Shown: in pieces, positions 14,401 through 26,023 of the stretch
Layout of the letters: each line of letters opens with the position of its first letter
Position numbering within the stretch: the first letter of the stretch is position 1
Source: Setaria digitata
Lineage: Eukaryota; Nematoda; Chromadorea; Rhabditida; Setariidae
Direction of reading: 5' to 3'
Assembly: GCA_003640385.1 (NCBI GenBank)
Contig: RCAB01000174.1
Span: 54,361-118,360, forward strand
DNA length: 64,000 bases
Notes under the pieces: model-generated
The model's database searches: none
What the model was told of the DNA's origin: nothing
Seen by the model: only the letters and a program-made list of their open reading frames with translations
Position numbers and translations under genes: made by a program

Positions 14401-17046
14401 TCTAATTTTTAGACTGGCACTACTTTTAACCTTATCTTGTAAAGTGCACAGTGCATTTGTTAGTTTAACTATTGTGCGAATTAGTTCAGCGTCATGGGAG
14501 TTTGGTGGATTATTTTATAGCCATGTTCTTTAAACTGTGGAGCTGATTATTTTATTTATCTATGATTTAATTATGGCACATTTGATTTTTTTGGTGTACT
14601 GATCGATGCTTGTGTTTTTTCGCAATTATGTGTGTCTTATGTTGTAAAGTTTCAGCAGAAGTTATATAGGACAAATAGGTTATGATTCAAGAATGAAATA
14701 GAAGATTTCGATTATTCCAAGCACTGGCTTGTTTGTTGTAAAATTAGGCTTTATCAAAGAGCAGCCACTTTATATCATGCATCGGAATTTTTTAAGATAA
14801 GAACTAAAAATAATAGAAATAATGTTTAGTAATATATAATATTAAAACTGAGGAATCTCCTCAGTATGCTGTTAGCAGCGGGGAACGTTAAAAAAATTCC
14901 TTGATTAGATTTAAAAAAATTCGCTCTTACAGTAATATGCTGAAAACAGCTGAATAAAAAGAGTTCGTGTTTACAGTAGTTCACTTACTCATCAGCTGAA
15001 GTTTTAACTTAAGCCGCCAGGGAACTTAATATAAGTATTGGGCTACTCGTTATTTGTCTCTCATTATTTCTGTTCACGCTCTTCTAGCAGTGAATTCGAA
15101 TATGTTCTTCTGTATCCTTTTCATTCTCGTATTCTCCTTCTCCTTCTATAAAAATATTCTTGTTATTGTATCTTTAGTCGGAAGCTGTTTTAATGTTAGT
15201 GAAGTTGGTTTTGATATAAAGCGGTTCTGTTTCAACGTTTTGTTAAAAAATATTCTTTCAGTCTTATTTTCTTGAATTATGGTTTTTGATGACTTGTTTG
15301 GTTGTAATAAATAGGCAAAAAAGAAAAAGAATGATAGGAATAGTTGTACTCTTCTTTTCGTAATTCATCTGATGGGTGATTAAAAAAATCATGATTTTCA
15401 CCGTGTAGATTCTTGAAAAGTTTCAAATTCTAATTACATAAGTTTTTTTTTTTTTAATGTGTATTTTCGAAAGGAATCTTGTGTTAAATAGGAATATTTA
15501 CAAGTGACTATCATAAATATCTTAATGTACATTGTCGCATAACATTTCTCGTTAGATTTCACAAAAAATCTCATGTGCATTTTTTGATGCACAAGTGACT
15601 GTGTCACTTAATTATATCCTTTATCGGACTTGTGGTCGGATCTGTAGTATGTTTACTTCATTTTATGTATCGTTATGTTCGGAATGTATTTTGAAACTTT
15701 GCAAATTTGTTACAAATATCTGAGGAAAAAAATCGTTGTATGCATATGGATAAAATCGATTACTTTCGTTGCTGTCTGAGATGCTCCAAGCCCGTTTTTT
15801 CTAGCACTTTTTTTTCTTTTACATTGCTAAGGAACGGGCAAGTATATCCTAAGTTCTAGTGATGAACATCCACCGTCTTTCCAGTTGCAACATTTTAGAT
15901 CATCAGCGGTTTAGGCAAAGTAAGCCTTGGAACACATAGGTTTCTAGGGTATGGAATAAGATGCGAATAAGGATAGACGTTGTATGAGTTATAGCGATAG
16001 AGTAAATTCGAACAAATATGCGCGTAACAATTTTTGTCAATTTAAAGGTAAACGACGGAGTGAAAGTTGACGACTGTGGCTGGGACAAACAAAGATCTCA
16101 GAAGCTTGGAACATAAACGGACCTGCGAAATTGGTTCGCCTCATTTTTGTTTGCACCAAAAATCTGCTAGGTTATTTAAATGGAATTTACATCGGAAATT
16201 AAAAGATGTAGGCGACCTCCGAAATAATTAATAAGGTTTTGTTAGTATTGACACGACTTGATTTCTCATTTACCTTGAAAAGTAAAGAGAAACTAGTAAT
16301 CGAGAATTGTTTGATTTATCAGTTCTCTTCGCCTTCTTCTTTTTGTGTCCATAACTATCTTGCGGGGAACTGTGGTATATGTATATCTCGACAAAGTTCG
16401 AACATCCATGTATGACAAGATTCACAAAGGTCTAATTGGGGACTCGTGGTCTCTCCATTTAGTTGCTCGCCTATCGCTTTAAAATCAATTAATTTCTTTA
16501 TCCACTCGAGGAGAAATAAAGAAACTGTCGCAACTTAGTATTAATAGATTATTTAGTTTTTTTCATAAAATATTTTGACTGCAAACTGTTCCCGCTCTAA
16601 GTTCGTAAGAGATTCATGTTGCGAAGTAAAGGGAATTTGATAGCACATCATAGCGGAAATTTCTTGGCGTCTAAATTATTCTCATCTGGAATTATCTGTT
16701 TCAGAAGTTTTCGAAAGCTTAGGAATCCTTCCTTGAAAGATTCGACTTTATGCCTTATTTCAGTCCTCAGTCCTTTTTTTTCACTCTGCTTGTTTCTTGT
16801 TTCAGTGTGATTCTTGTTGATTTTTCTACTTTTTTTTATTGCAACTAAAATTGCAAAGGAATAAGATATTCGAACTTTTCTATCAATCATTTATTCTTAT
16901 TCAATATTTCTTGAAATAGTTTATTCCTTTCATTTTCTTGTAGCTAACGGTTCAGTTTTGCTTCACACTTTCATGTTTCTTCTTCAAACTAGAAATATCA
17001 ACAGCGCTTATTCGTAGTCCTTCTGATTTTAACTTTAACAATTTAG
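11488..17046. other. Intergenic, about 5.5 kb
   Basis: This holds the 3' flank of the EB gene and the 3' flank of the minus-strand GPCR. Most of it is AT-rich, with short open frames lacking domains or splice context. Two small features stand out: a block at 12540-12760 that is less AT-rich than its surroundings and is open on both strands, and a direct repeat of GATTCGTGTGTA at about 13981 and 14011 around an A-rich spacer. No RNA gene was recognised. Confidence 0.5.
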
Positions 17047-19948
17047 CTAAACATTATTGACTGACACATTATTAGCAATATTTGGTAGATCTTTTTGAAC
17101 TTTTTCTCTAACAGTGAGACTTTTGGTATAACCGCTGTTATAAGTATTATTTTTGCACTTCTGGTGCACCGTAAAACAAGGGAACTTTTCTAAAAATGCT
17201 GTTCGATAATCACTTCCGCAAGCACAAAGAATATAGAATTGTGATGCATGATTGATTAGTTCCAGTGAATTCGAGACAGCACGAAAAATATGGTAATCTA
17301 GTCTTTGCCTCATGGTTTCGTTGATTAGTATCTGATTCAGAGCACTGGGTATATTACAGATGAAAAACATAATCATGATTCCTCCTAGAATATATAAAAA
17401 TTTGTCATCCTTCCTAATGCTACCTCCGACAGTATTTTTTATTTTAGTGCGTCTCGAAGATGTATTTAGTTCTTGACGTCGTCGAAGTGTCATTATAATT
17501 CGAATGTTGAGCAGAAGTAGAACAAGGATGGGTGTAAATCGGAGCAGCCCTTCACATGTCCATGAGTAGACCTGAAGCAAGATTTTAACGGATCAGTATT
17601 TTATATCAGTCTTCAAGTTCTGTGAGCATCCAGGCTTCAAGTTGAGAAGGTTAAAGGATTCAGGATAATCTCTAATAATTTACTATTTTCTCTCCTATTA
17701 AGCAAGGCTTATCGGGCAACCATCACTGTATTCAAGTATAAGCATTATTGATTTGGTTAAGTTTTTACATGAATTGTTAGTTTCTTTCGTTTCATCTAAC
17801 TTCTCCCGGTCATCCTTTTTAATTTCAAGTGCATATATTAAAGCCTTTTTTTAATTTTTGGTTTTTTCCTTCGACTAATTAGAATCGGGTAGGAAAAGCA
17901 ACGGTTAAGGATTTCGATCTTTTTTTTTTTTGATTTTCCCTCGTCATTTGGTGTGTTTAGAAACGTTCAGGTTATGAAAATGAATGTGAGTGTTGGCGAA
18001 GGATAATAACAATGAGAAAGAGATCATTTTCTTCACTGAAACAAGAATGTGATAAAATGGATGTTAATAGCTATGATAATAATGTTAGTGATGAAATGAT
18101 AATGACGCTGTTGTTGTTAATGATAAGACGAGGCAAATAAGGAGTGAATGGAAGTGAGAGGATGGATTGCTTTGTCTATTCTGAAAAGGTAACTAATGAA
18201 AAAGATAATGAACTTTTTCGCAACTGTAGACACTTGTTTTAACGAAACCTTGAAATGGTTATATATTTATATTTTTCAAGTTGTTTGTATCAATTTAACT
18301 TGTTTGTACTGCTCTTTTTTATTATTTCTATTCATTTTCCATTCATTATAAGAGAATTATGATAAGAATATGCTTTTCAAAAATATTTAACGTTGAATCA
18401 AAAATAAGGTGACCTGGCTTATTATTGTTATATAACATACAGTGTGTTTTGTATTTTCATGAAATTTCATTAAATTATAAATCGACCAAGCACGACGCTA
18501 CCGCTTCATAAGTATAAGCATTATAAGAATCTATACATAATTATTAGGAGTGTATTACTGGAAAAAAAAATATCTTAAACTCATATATTTCCAGTGTTTT
18601 CCAAATTCTCTAGTTTTGATTATTCTAGAAGAAGGATTGTTTTGAATTTTTTTTTCCGGAAAGACACTGTAGCTTGAATTAATATGTGAAAGAAGACTTT
18701 GCTGTTCTTGGTTTACTGTTTTCTAAAATTCAGATTTACAGTCATATATTTTTTTTTTTTTGCTTAAAATGCTGGTTTTTCCCAAAACTGTTTGTAAACT
18801 TTTGCAGTGTTGTTGAATTAGAAACTAGAAGAAATTTATTAGCTTATATCCTTGGATATTCCCACTTAAAAAATTTTTGTAAGATCTGTAAAGCAAAGAG
18901 AAATGGCGCAATAAATTGTAAATGCCTGGAAGGGTAGGAAATAAGTTGTTTCTCTCTCTGTTGTTTTTTGTCTTAGAACGGTTTCATTTCAATTTTAATA
19001 TAACCATTCCATTTATGAACAAGTATTGAAAAATAATTTAGTTCTAAACTTTGGAGAAATGTCTTTGAGGCTAACCTGCCATAGAAGTGTTTTTGATATT
19101 CGACTGTCGGTGCGTGCATAAATCTTGATACCTTGCTGATTGGTACGTTCCTCGACTGCATAACGTGTTGGCTCGTAGGGAAGGTAAAGTATCCCAGGTA
19201 CAAGGCATGCCCCAATAATTATTTTGAGTGCTCGTTGTGGTGTATTCCATGCAGAGAAATGTAGTGGGAGAACAACTGCAATAAAGCGGTCCACACTTAG
19301 GGCTACAACAAGAAGGACACCTGAAAATTTGCGTTTTTCAGTGAGCCATATATTGTAGTGACTGGCGATGCAAATATCATGGCATCATTGTTTAAAGAGA
19401 AGTGAACACCTACCTGCCGTTAGAGTCCAGTTGGGAAGCAGTAACATCAAGTAAGTTTGGTAAAACCCATAAATGTACCACTGATTGAGTATTATTTCAG
19501 TACTTTCCATTATGTCATCAGCTACCATTGGTAATGCAAAAATCATAGAGAACAAATCAGTTACCGCTAAAGCTCGCAGATACATATACGAAACGGATTG
19601 AAGCTTCTCACTTGTAAGAATTATTAAATTAACGATATTACCTGCGAATAAGTGATGTTACACTTATGAATGCCATTTAATTATTCAGCTAAGTAAAATG
19701 TACTGTTCGATATTAAATAGGAAAAACCTTCAGTTTTTTAAAAAATAAAATTAAAGGACTCTATTTTATTGTACAATTAAAGTATTTAACTTACCTGTAA
19801 TGCCAAGTATGCAAATGATTAGCATAATTTTACAAGCAATAAGCGTTATTTGATGGTGCAACGAAATATTTCCTTGGTCTAATACCAACAAAGTTTCATT
19901 AACAATGCTGGTATTTACAGTAAAATGACCAGAAATGTCGAATTCCAT
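17047..19948 (-). CDS. FMRFamide-receptor-type class A GPCR, 383 aa, 4 exons
   Basis: Exons (5' to 3'): 19795-19948, 19414-19641, 19076-19320, 17047-17571; introns are phase 1, 1 and 0, total 1152 nt. An Asn-rich extracellular N-terminus (NTS, NET, NIS glycosylation sequons) is followed by seven hydrophobic segments. TM1 ends ILGITGNIVNLIIL. TM2 contains YMYLRALAVTDLFSMIFALP. TM3 ends in VALSVDRFIAV (DRF in place of DRY). TM4 is KIIIGACLVPGILYLPY. TM5 is LLRFTPILVLLLLNIRIIM. TM6 includes MIMFFICNIPSALN. TM7 is followed by CGSDYRTAFLEKF, as in FMRFamide-receptor-like proteins. Cytoplasmic loop 3 is basic, fitting G-protein coupling. Unusually, I find no cysteine at the extracellular end of TM3 or in loop 2, the conserved disulfide of most class A receptors. 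The ligand is unknown; the orphan FMRFamide-like/Srw-like group is the best guess. Confidence 0.85.
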
Positions 19949-22375
19949 TGTTTTTATAAAAGTCCTACAATGACATCTTTTGTAGTAATAGAAATACCAA
20001 GTTAATAACTAAATATCACGTTTCCTCTTTTTGCACAATTAGTATTTCAAGAATAAAATTACTTGAATTAACTAGAGAGACCAGTAAGTGTAATGAAATG
20101 AGCAGAAGAATAAGGAAAATTATTTACTGAAAAATTCTAGAAGTTCTATCGCATGTTGTCCTTCAGAAAAGTTGAAATGAAAGCCATAAGTGGATATATC
20201 AGTATAGTTTAGCCATTTCAAACTCACAACTGAGTAATTACGCCCAAGTCTTTAGCTATTATTAATGAGTAATGAAGTTAACGTTTTAACAACTATGCAC
20301 GATATAATCATTTATCATCTGATTGCAGAGCTGAAAAATATGGAATAATTAAATAGTATAGAGGTATTTATCTTCAGACACCTAATGTTACTAATTGTTT
20401 ATAATTAGCATTTATGTCAACGGGATTGCATAAGGAGAGTATTAGATTCTTTCTAGTCGAAGTTAAAGTTGCAGTAGATCTTTGGTCAAATATTTTTCCC
20501 GGATAATGAAACTGGACTTCGGAATATGACAGCTGCAAAAATATCCCTGTCAGGAAAAATGCTACCGTTTTCCTGTGTATTAGTATAACCTCGATTTGCT
20601 TATTTTGTTATTCCTCATCTACCAATTTGATCTTTTTTTTTCCAAATCACTCCTCCATTAGGCTCATAGCTCACATATCCATTCCTTTCCCTCAGAAAAC
20701 AAACAGTTCTTTTCCGAAACCTTAGACTTAATGTAGGTAAAATTTATTAGGGAAATGTTTTTCTTCAAACGTTATGCGATTATCTCAGGTCCCAGCTTTT
20801 TGATTTAAGACCTATGTAATCTGAGCCGTTCTTGAAACTGAATAAAAAGTGCAGTAGTTTTGACGCTTTTTCGCCCTTTTAAGAGCATATTGAAAAGTTT
20901 TATTTTTCATCTGTTTTTTTTTCATTTTCGTAAATTTTTCCAAATTTACTTCTTTTTTTTTGAAATTCTTTTTGAAATCCTGACGAAATATCCAAGTTGC
21001 AAGGAAAAAATATTTAAAGCATAAATATGAAATACACATCCATAAATTGTATTTAAAAGGAGATTGACATGGGGAAATATGTCTAGCTAATAAAATTGGT
21101 CATTTGAATCGATCATTAAGGATGGTTTGATGGATCTGCCTTGATTTTACTTCTAGTTCTCTGAATTTAAGGATCGATTTTCGTACTTGATCGCTCTTTG
21201 GTTTTTAAAGAAGTGCTAGAAAGTGGAGAAAATTTTATTTCAGGGGCTCAAAAAAAGGTTAGAAGCAGAGTTACGATATTTCGTGTGGTTTACGTGTATA
21301 TTTATGCTATTAAATCAGTATTGGGGAGTTATGATATCTTTTCCATTCATCGTCTAGCTTAAGAAAATTTGTGGACGTCATTGAAGCTTTAATTGAATTC
21401 AGTTTTAGTTCAAAAAAAAAGAAAATTTTAGGTATAATTGAAATTTCAGTTGAAGCGCAGTTTTCATAAATAATTGTTATAGGTATGCTTTCACTATGGA
21501 TAATAAAGAAGAAAGTAATCATAAAAACTTTATTTTATTCATTATTTCAGTTTGCTTTTCGTGCTCGAATGTAAACTATTCATAATGCGACATGCTGCTT
21601 TTATGACAACATTTAGTTTTCAGCTTTCAGAAGACCTACTTTAAGAATTAGAAGGAGTAAAATGAGCTAATCTGGATGTCGAGGCATACCAGAAACTTCA
21701 TTTATTACATTGTATCGAATTTGTTTCGGAAATATAAAATTGCCAGTGAATTGCAAATGGTTAAAAATTTACTCGAACGCTTGATGAGTTAAATAAATAA
21801 ATATGCGAATTAAAATTCAATATTCCGGAAAAAAAATGGGTGAACGTATAAGCAGAGTTAAATGCAATTTATTGCGAACATGAAAGTTTTGATATTTTAT
21901 GTTTTGAAAGTCAAAATATAGTTGAGAATAGGAAGCTTTTCGCTGATGGGTGTAGGGACTGAGTAAGTTTGTCGCCATTCTTTCTATGGTTTTATTTTTC
22001 GCTGATAATTTAGCTTAGATACGAAGAAAGCAGATTGCAGTTGATTTTTAATCACTCCTTTTTGAATATACTTATATAATGCAAACTTAAAATTCAGGTT
22101 ACTTCTGCCTTTGTTTTATTTTCTCATTGTGCTTTTATATTAGAAATTCCTTATCTTTCCTACTGAGTAGGTTTCTATACGAGACATCTTATGGCAATTT
22201 TTAATACTTTAAACGCTACTGGAGTAATGGATCCAAAGCAGTTATATCAGACTTAAAATTTAATTTCTAAACATTTTGTCATAGCAGCACATAAGTATTT
22301 GAATCTTTAGATGCACCCTAGAGCTTGAAAATAATTTTGATTCTACTTTTTCAAAGTTTCCTTTATTTTGTCTAG

Positions 22376-22429
22376 AAGAGGGCAGTGCATCGATCTTGGT
22401 CCCACTGGTCTGCGGAATCCTCATCATTG
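22376..22429 (+). other. Isolated exon-like block, orientation uncertain
   Basis: On the plus strand it follows a strong acceptor (TTTATTTTGTCTAG) and precedes GTATAA. It is 54 nt, phase 1 to phase 1, and encodes EGSASILVPLVCGILIIG, which looks like a first membrane helix of a receptor. On the minus strand the same DNA reads as an acidic C-terminus (YDYTNDEDSADQWDQDRC, then TALF) with stop TAG at 22372-22374 and AATAAA at 22362-22367 just beyond. No partner exons were found in either direction, so it could be a gene relic or chance. Confidence 0.25.
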
Positions 22430-22656
22430 GTATAATCGTAAATTTTTTGTCGACAGCTAATTTTTCATTATTTTGAAGATGAAATGACATGTGTGCGCAA
22501 AGCAATTGAACTTCGCTGCTTTGAATTTCGCTGATTTAATTTTAAAGTCTTATTCATTTTATCGCGAGAAAAATTTTTTCACTTTTTTATTTCTCCAGTT
22601 GTAGGTGCAGTAGTGTGTATAATTATGAACATTTCTTATTTCTCGCTGGTTTTTCA

Positions 22657-22669
22657 GATTCAGACAATA
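22657..22669 (+). promoter_or_regulatory. Probable 5' splice-leader acceptor of Dr1
   Basis: A strong acceptor, GGTTTTTCAG, ends at 22658 and leaves only 11 nt before the Dr1 ATG at 22670. In nematodes an acceptor this close to the start codon with no visible upstream exon usually marks SL trans-splicing. A cis-spliced leader exon is the alternative. Confidence 0.4.
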
Positions 22670-24685
22670 ATGGGTGATGAAGATAACGAAGTTGGCTTAC
22701 CTCAGAAAGGTCTAAATATGATCATTAAAGATGTGATACCAGACATGAGGGTAGCCAATGAATCACGTGAACTACTGAATGCTTGTTGTGTGGAGTTTGT
22801 AAGACATGTATCACGCGAAGCTCAGCGTATTTCAGCAGATGATCAGCGCAAAACGATTTATCATGAACATGTTCAGAAAGGTTAGTAATGTTGATTGGAT
22901 GTAACTAAAAATACAGTTGGATAAGTAATTAAATGAATTGGATCCTGAGGTTTTAATTTTTTTATTCTAAGCATGACTGTGGGGTTGAATTATTAGGTCG
23001 TAAGTTTCGAGTCCTAATGTAAGATATCAAGTCGTTTATGTAATTACCTCTTTATATAATTATCCATAGAAGTGGCTTGAAAGTGCACAGATTCTGGTAA
23101 AATGGGATGGAGAAAACCTTCCACTTTTTTTTTTTTGGAAACATAAAGAACTTTAACAAGCAGTGGCAATATTAAATTGTTGAACCTCATATTGTATTTA
23201 GCACGAGTGGGATAAAATGGAAGATTGATGACTTGATATGTTTGTAAAATTTTTTGAATTATAGGCCAATTGCTATGAATTATTCTCCTCTTCGCAGTTA
23301 TGTGGAGTAACAAATATCTTTTATCAGGATTGGGGCGGAGGGCTAAAGTGCTTCAGTTGTTTTCACGATGTTCTGTTCATTTCACAATTCCCAACATAGC
23401 ACCTAATGGTTTTGTAATCGTATTTACTTTGGTAGATTTCAAGTTGTAAGAAAATAATCCGGTCCTAAGCATCACACCTCAAGAAGAGTTAAAAAAGATT
23501 TTCTTTCAATTAGATTATCATAAATGTCTTGCATATTGCGTATGGAAGACATCAGAAAGGAACTTCAGTTTCAAAGTATTACATTAATGATCGAGGGAAT
23601 ATATTCCTGTGCTTCTGTGAAATAACGTCCATGATGCTAAAAATAAGAAAAATGCAGTTAAAATAATTTCACATTAAATTTGTCAAGGAGACGAAATTCT
23701 GACCCAGAAAACTTCGTGACTTATAATGATGTTTTTTTTCTTTTTTTTTTTTTCAACTGTGTGCGAAGGTAGAAAAATAATAATTTATAGGTACGCGCCT
23801 TGTCCCAAAAAGTTTGTTTCTCCCAAAGATATTCCCAACTTTGAAAAAAATATTTTTTTTTTCCGTATCGCTTCATTTTTTTCTGTGCACATTACATAAG
23901 TATTACAGCATTTAAAGCACATTTCTTAAAGTAATTAGGTATGGTCAGCTTTGAAATATGGACTTTGTTAATGTGTTAATGGTTAAGCATTTGCTGCTTT
24001 TCTAAAAGTAGTTGTGTTAACGATTGTAGTTTCAAATATTCGAATTTTCCACTTTGAAAATGCCAAGTTAAAGCTTATACTGTAAAATGCTTATACTGTA
24101 AATAAACTTCTTTTGTTTTTTAGCTCTTATGAATCTGACATTCCCTTACGATTACGTCGAAGCAGCGGATAGTGTGTTGAGTGAATGTAAAATAGCTGCG
24201 GAAAATAAACTGAAACGAAAAAACTCGCGACTGGACAAATGCGGTATCCCGGAAGACCAGTTATATTTGATACAGCAAAAGCTGATTGAAAAGGCATGAG
24301 TTTCCATTCTTCTACGTTTTAGATGTGTTTTTCACGGAAGTTTCAGAAAATATATTGTATAAATTTTCTTTTCTGAAACAATTTTGAATATATTTACTAC
24401 GAAAGTAGAAACTGTTATTAGTTTAAAATTATTTCCTCGGTTGTATCTTGTTCAGAATACCTGTATCACGTCGAAAGCCTCATCGATTAAGATTTCGTAA
24501 GAAAGGGACTTTTTTACTTTCAAAGAGGTTTTTTCATTTCCTTAGTTGCTTAGGCACGCCAAGAACAGCTAGAAGCGGAAGCGGCGGAACTGAATCGACT
24601 CCAGCAAGAAAATAGAGGAATGCAGCGATCGCTAAGTGAATTGCTGTCGAAAGATGAAGATGATGAAGACTATGATACTGCCTAA
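22670..24685 (+). CDS. dr1: Dr1 / NC2-beta, TBP-binding repressor subunit, 170 aa
   Basis: Exons 22670-22880, 24124-24293 and 24554-24685 give 171 codons including TAA, close to the 176 aa of human DR1. Residues about 10-85 form the histone fold: LPQKGLNMIIKDVIPDM, then RVANESRELLNACCVEFV, HVSREAQRISADDQRKTI and HEHVQKALMNLTFPYDYV. Each aligns from memory with the human protein segment by segment. The TBP-binding part follows, with SRLDKCGIPEDQLYLIQQ and LIEKARQEQLEAE. The Gln-rich tail of vertebrate DR1 is replaced by a short acidic tail (SKDEDDEDYDTA). The family pairs with DRAP1/NC2-alpha on TBP-DNA and blocks TFIIA/TFIIB in the nucleus. Intron 2 appears to begin with GC rather than GT. 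The ajm-1-like gene converges on it from the right. Identification is firm. Confidence 0.95.
24294..24553 (+). other. GC-AG intron in Dr1
   Basis: Protein continuity requires joining ATT-GAA-AAG to GCA-CGC-CAA, giving LIEKARQEQ as in other Dr1 proteins. The donor is then AAG|GCATGAGT and the acceptor TTGCTTAG. The nearest GT (GTTTCC) lies after an in-frame TGA, so a GT donor there would truncate the protein within the TBP-binding region. GC-AG introns are a known minor class. Confidence 0.7.
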
Positions 24686-25812
24686 CCCTTTTTTACTTCT
24701 TAGGAGGTGAATCGATTTTGGAATTTTATACAGGAATTTTTTTAGATCTCGACTTTGAAACTTTTGAGCGAGTTCGAATTCTGGAGTATTGAGTAGATAG
24801 GCTTTTTATTTAAAAAAAAAAAATTTCGTTTCAGAAGTTATATGCTTTTATTCGAGGAAGATTCAGGATTTCGGAATTCTTCTTTGAAATGTTGTCTTAA
24901 TGTTTAGATATTTGAAATTCCTCCACAGGAATTCTTCAAAAATTTCTAAGTTTTTATTGCTTAGTATTGCAAGAATAAATCAAAGCTGATTTGGTAAGAA
25001 AATTTGCATATTTTGAAAAAAGTGCAGAGGTTGTCTGTTGTACGGCATATTTGGGCAACCGTACTGAAGATCAAAATTTATGAGAACTGTAGAATTGGTA
25101 ATGTGAAATTTGCGGAAGCTGGTACTATACTGCGGTCGGACAATAATTCATTGGACTTGTCAATAAAGATGTCAATAGCACGTCTGATTTCTCATTTGCT
25201 TATAAGTCACAAATATTATCAGACCGAAAGCTTGTGGTCACAAAAAATATGAAGAGGAACCCGAAAATCTCGCTTGGAAGCATGAGAGACCCTCAAGGAT
25301 TCAGTGTGAATTGGATAGCAGGTTCCAATGTTGTCTTTATAGTGAAGTGTACGGTGATTGAAGACAGAGTGTAAGTGATGGACTGTTTTTTTGGGATTAT
25401 TTTATTACCTTTCATGTGGAAGTAAGTTTGTGATGACATCTCCTTACTTTCTACGGAATGGAGAACATATTAGCTAAATGATGTTAAACGACACATGGCA
25501 ATAAATTTAGTGAGAGCAGTGGAGTGTCGGAGAAGTAATAATGAAATATATGTAGAATTCAAATGAACTGGAGAATATTAAAGATATTTCACTGAATATG
25601 GAGGAAATTATATTTTAAGAATGGCAAACGAGCACGTAAAGGTTGATGCTACTCAAGATCAGCTGTTAGTTCAACCAGTAAGCAGTACTCAGTGAGATCG
25701 GTTCCTTTTTTTCATCTTTGGGCCCATGAATGAAGATCTAAGCCTTGTCGTCCATTCAAAACTATCGCAAATATGCTGATTTTGGTCACCATCCTTAATA
25801 CTCTTGTCGTTG
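24686..25812. other. Convergent intergenic spacer
   Basis: The spacer between the Dr1 stop and the ajm-1-like stop holds both 3' ends. Short open frames occur, for example at 25004-25252 and an ATG frame at 25621, but none has a domain or a splice chain. I see nothing else. Confidence 0.5.
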
Positions 25813-26023
25813 TTAAACTTCAGTCGGAACCGCAGAACGAAATTCATCAGACTGTGCGAAATCGACGCTTCCCTGTTCCATAAGTTGCTGGGAGGACGGC
25901 GATGGTTGTTCCGCATGGTGTGATAGTGGTAGTGTTCGTCGGATGACAACTGACTCTGGTGGAGGTGTCTGAGGACACTGCTCAATATCAGCGATGATAC
26001 TGACGCTAAGGATGAATTTATCA
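25813..26023 (-). other. ajm-1: Last coding exon of the ajm-1-like gene
   Basis: Entered from TTTATTGCAG in phase 2 after exon 30. It encodes a Ser/Pro/Gln-rich tail ([19 protein letters not shown]) ending VPTEV and TAA. The terminal T-E-V resembles a class I PDZ ligand (S/T-x-hydrophobic), which would fit a protein at junctions containing PDZ proteins such as DLG-1. That reading is inference. Confidence 0.7.

Larger units (their letters stand above)
19949..22669. other. Intergenic between the GPCR and Dr1
   Basis: AT-rich flank holding the 5' regions of the divergently transcribed GPCR (-) and Dr1 (+). Most of it shows no coding signal. The exception is a block that is less AT-rich than its surroundings at about 22372-22455, described separately. 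Confidence 0.5.

Noticed and set aside
15054..15275. Hydrophobic plus-strand frame
   Set aside because: It is T-rich DNA giving Phe/Leu/Ile by composition, with no helix pattern of a known family and no neighbouring exons.
24765..24785. GAGTTCGAATTC resembling a tRNA B box
   Set aside because: No A box, acceptor stem or cloverleaf could be found around it.
25621..25680. Short ATG frame ending at CCA|GTAAGC
   Set aside because: It looks like a first exon, but no downstream plus-strand exon is visible and it lies in the 3' flank of the ajm-1-like gene.
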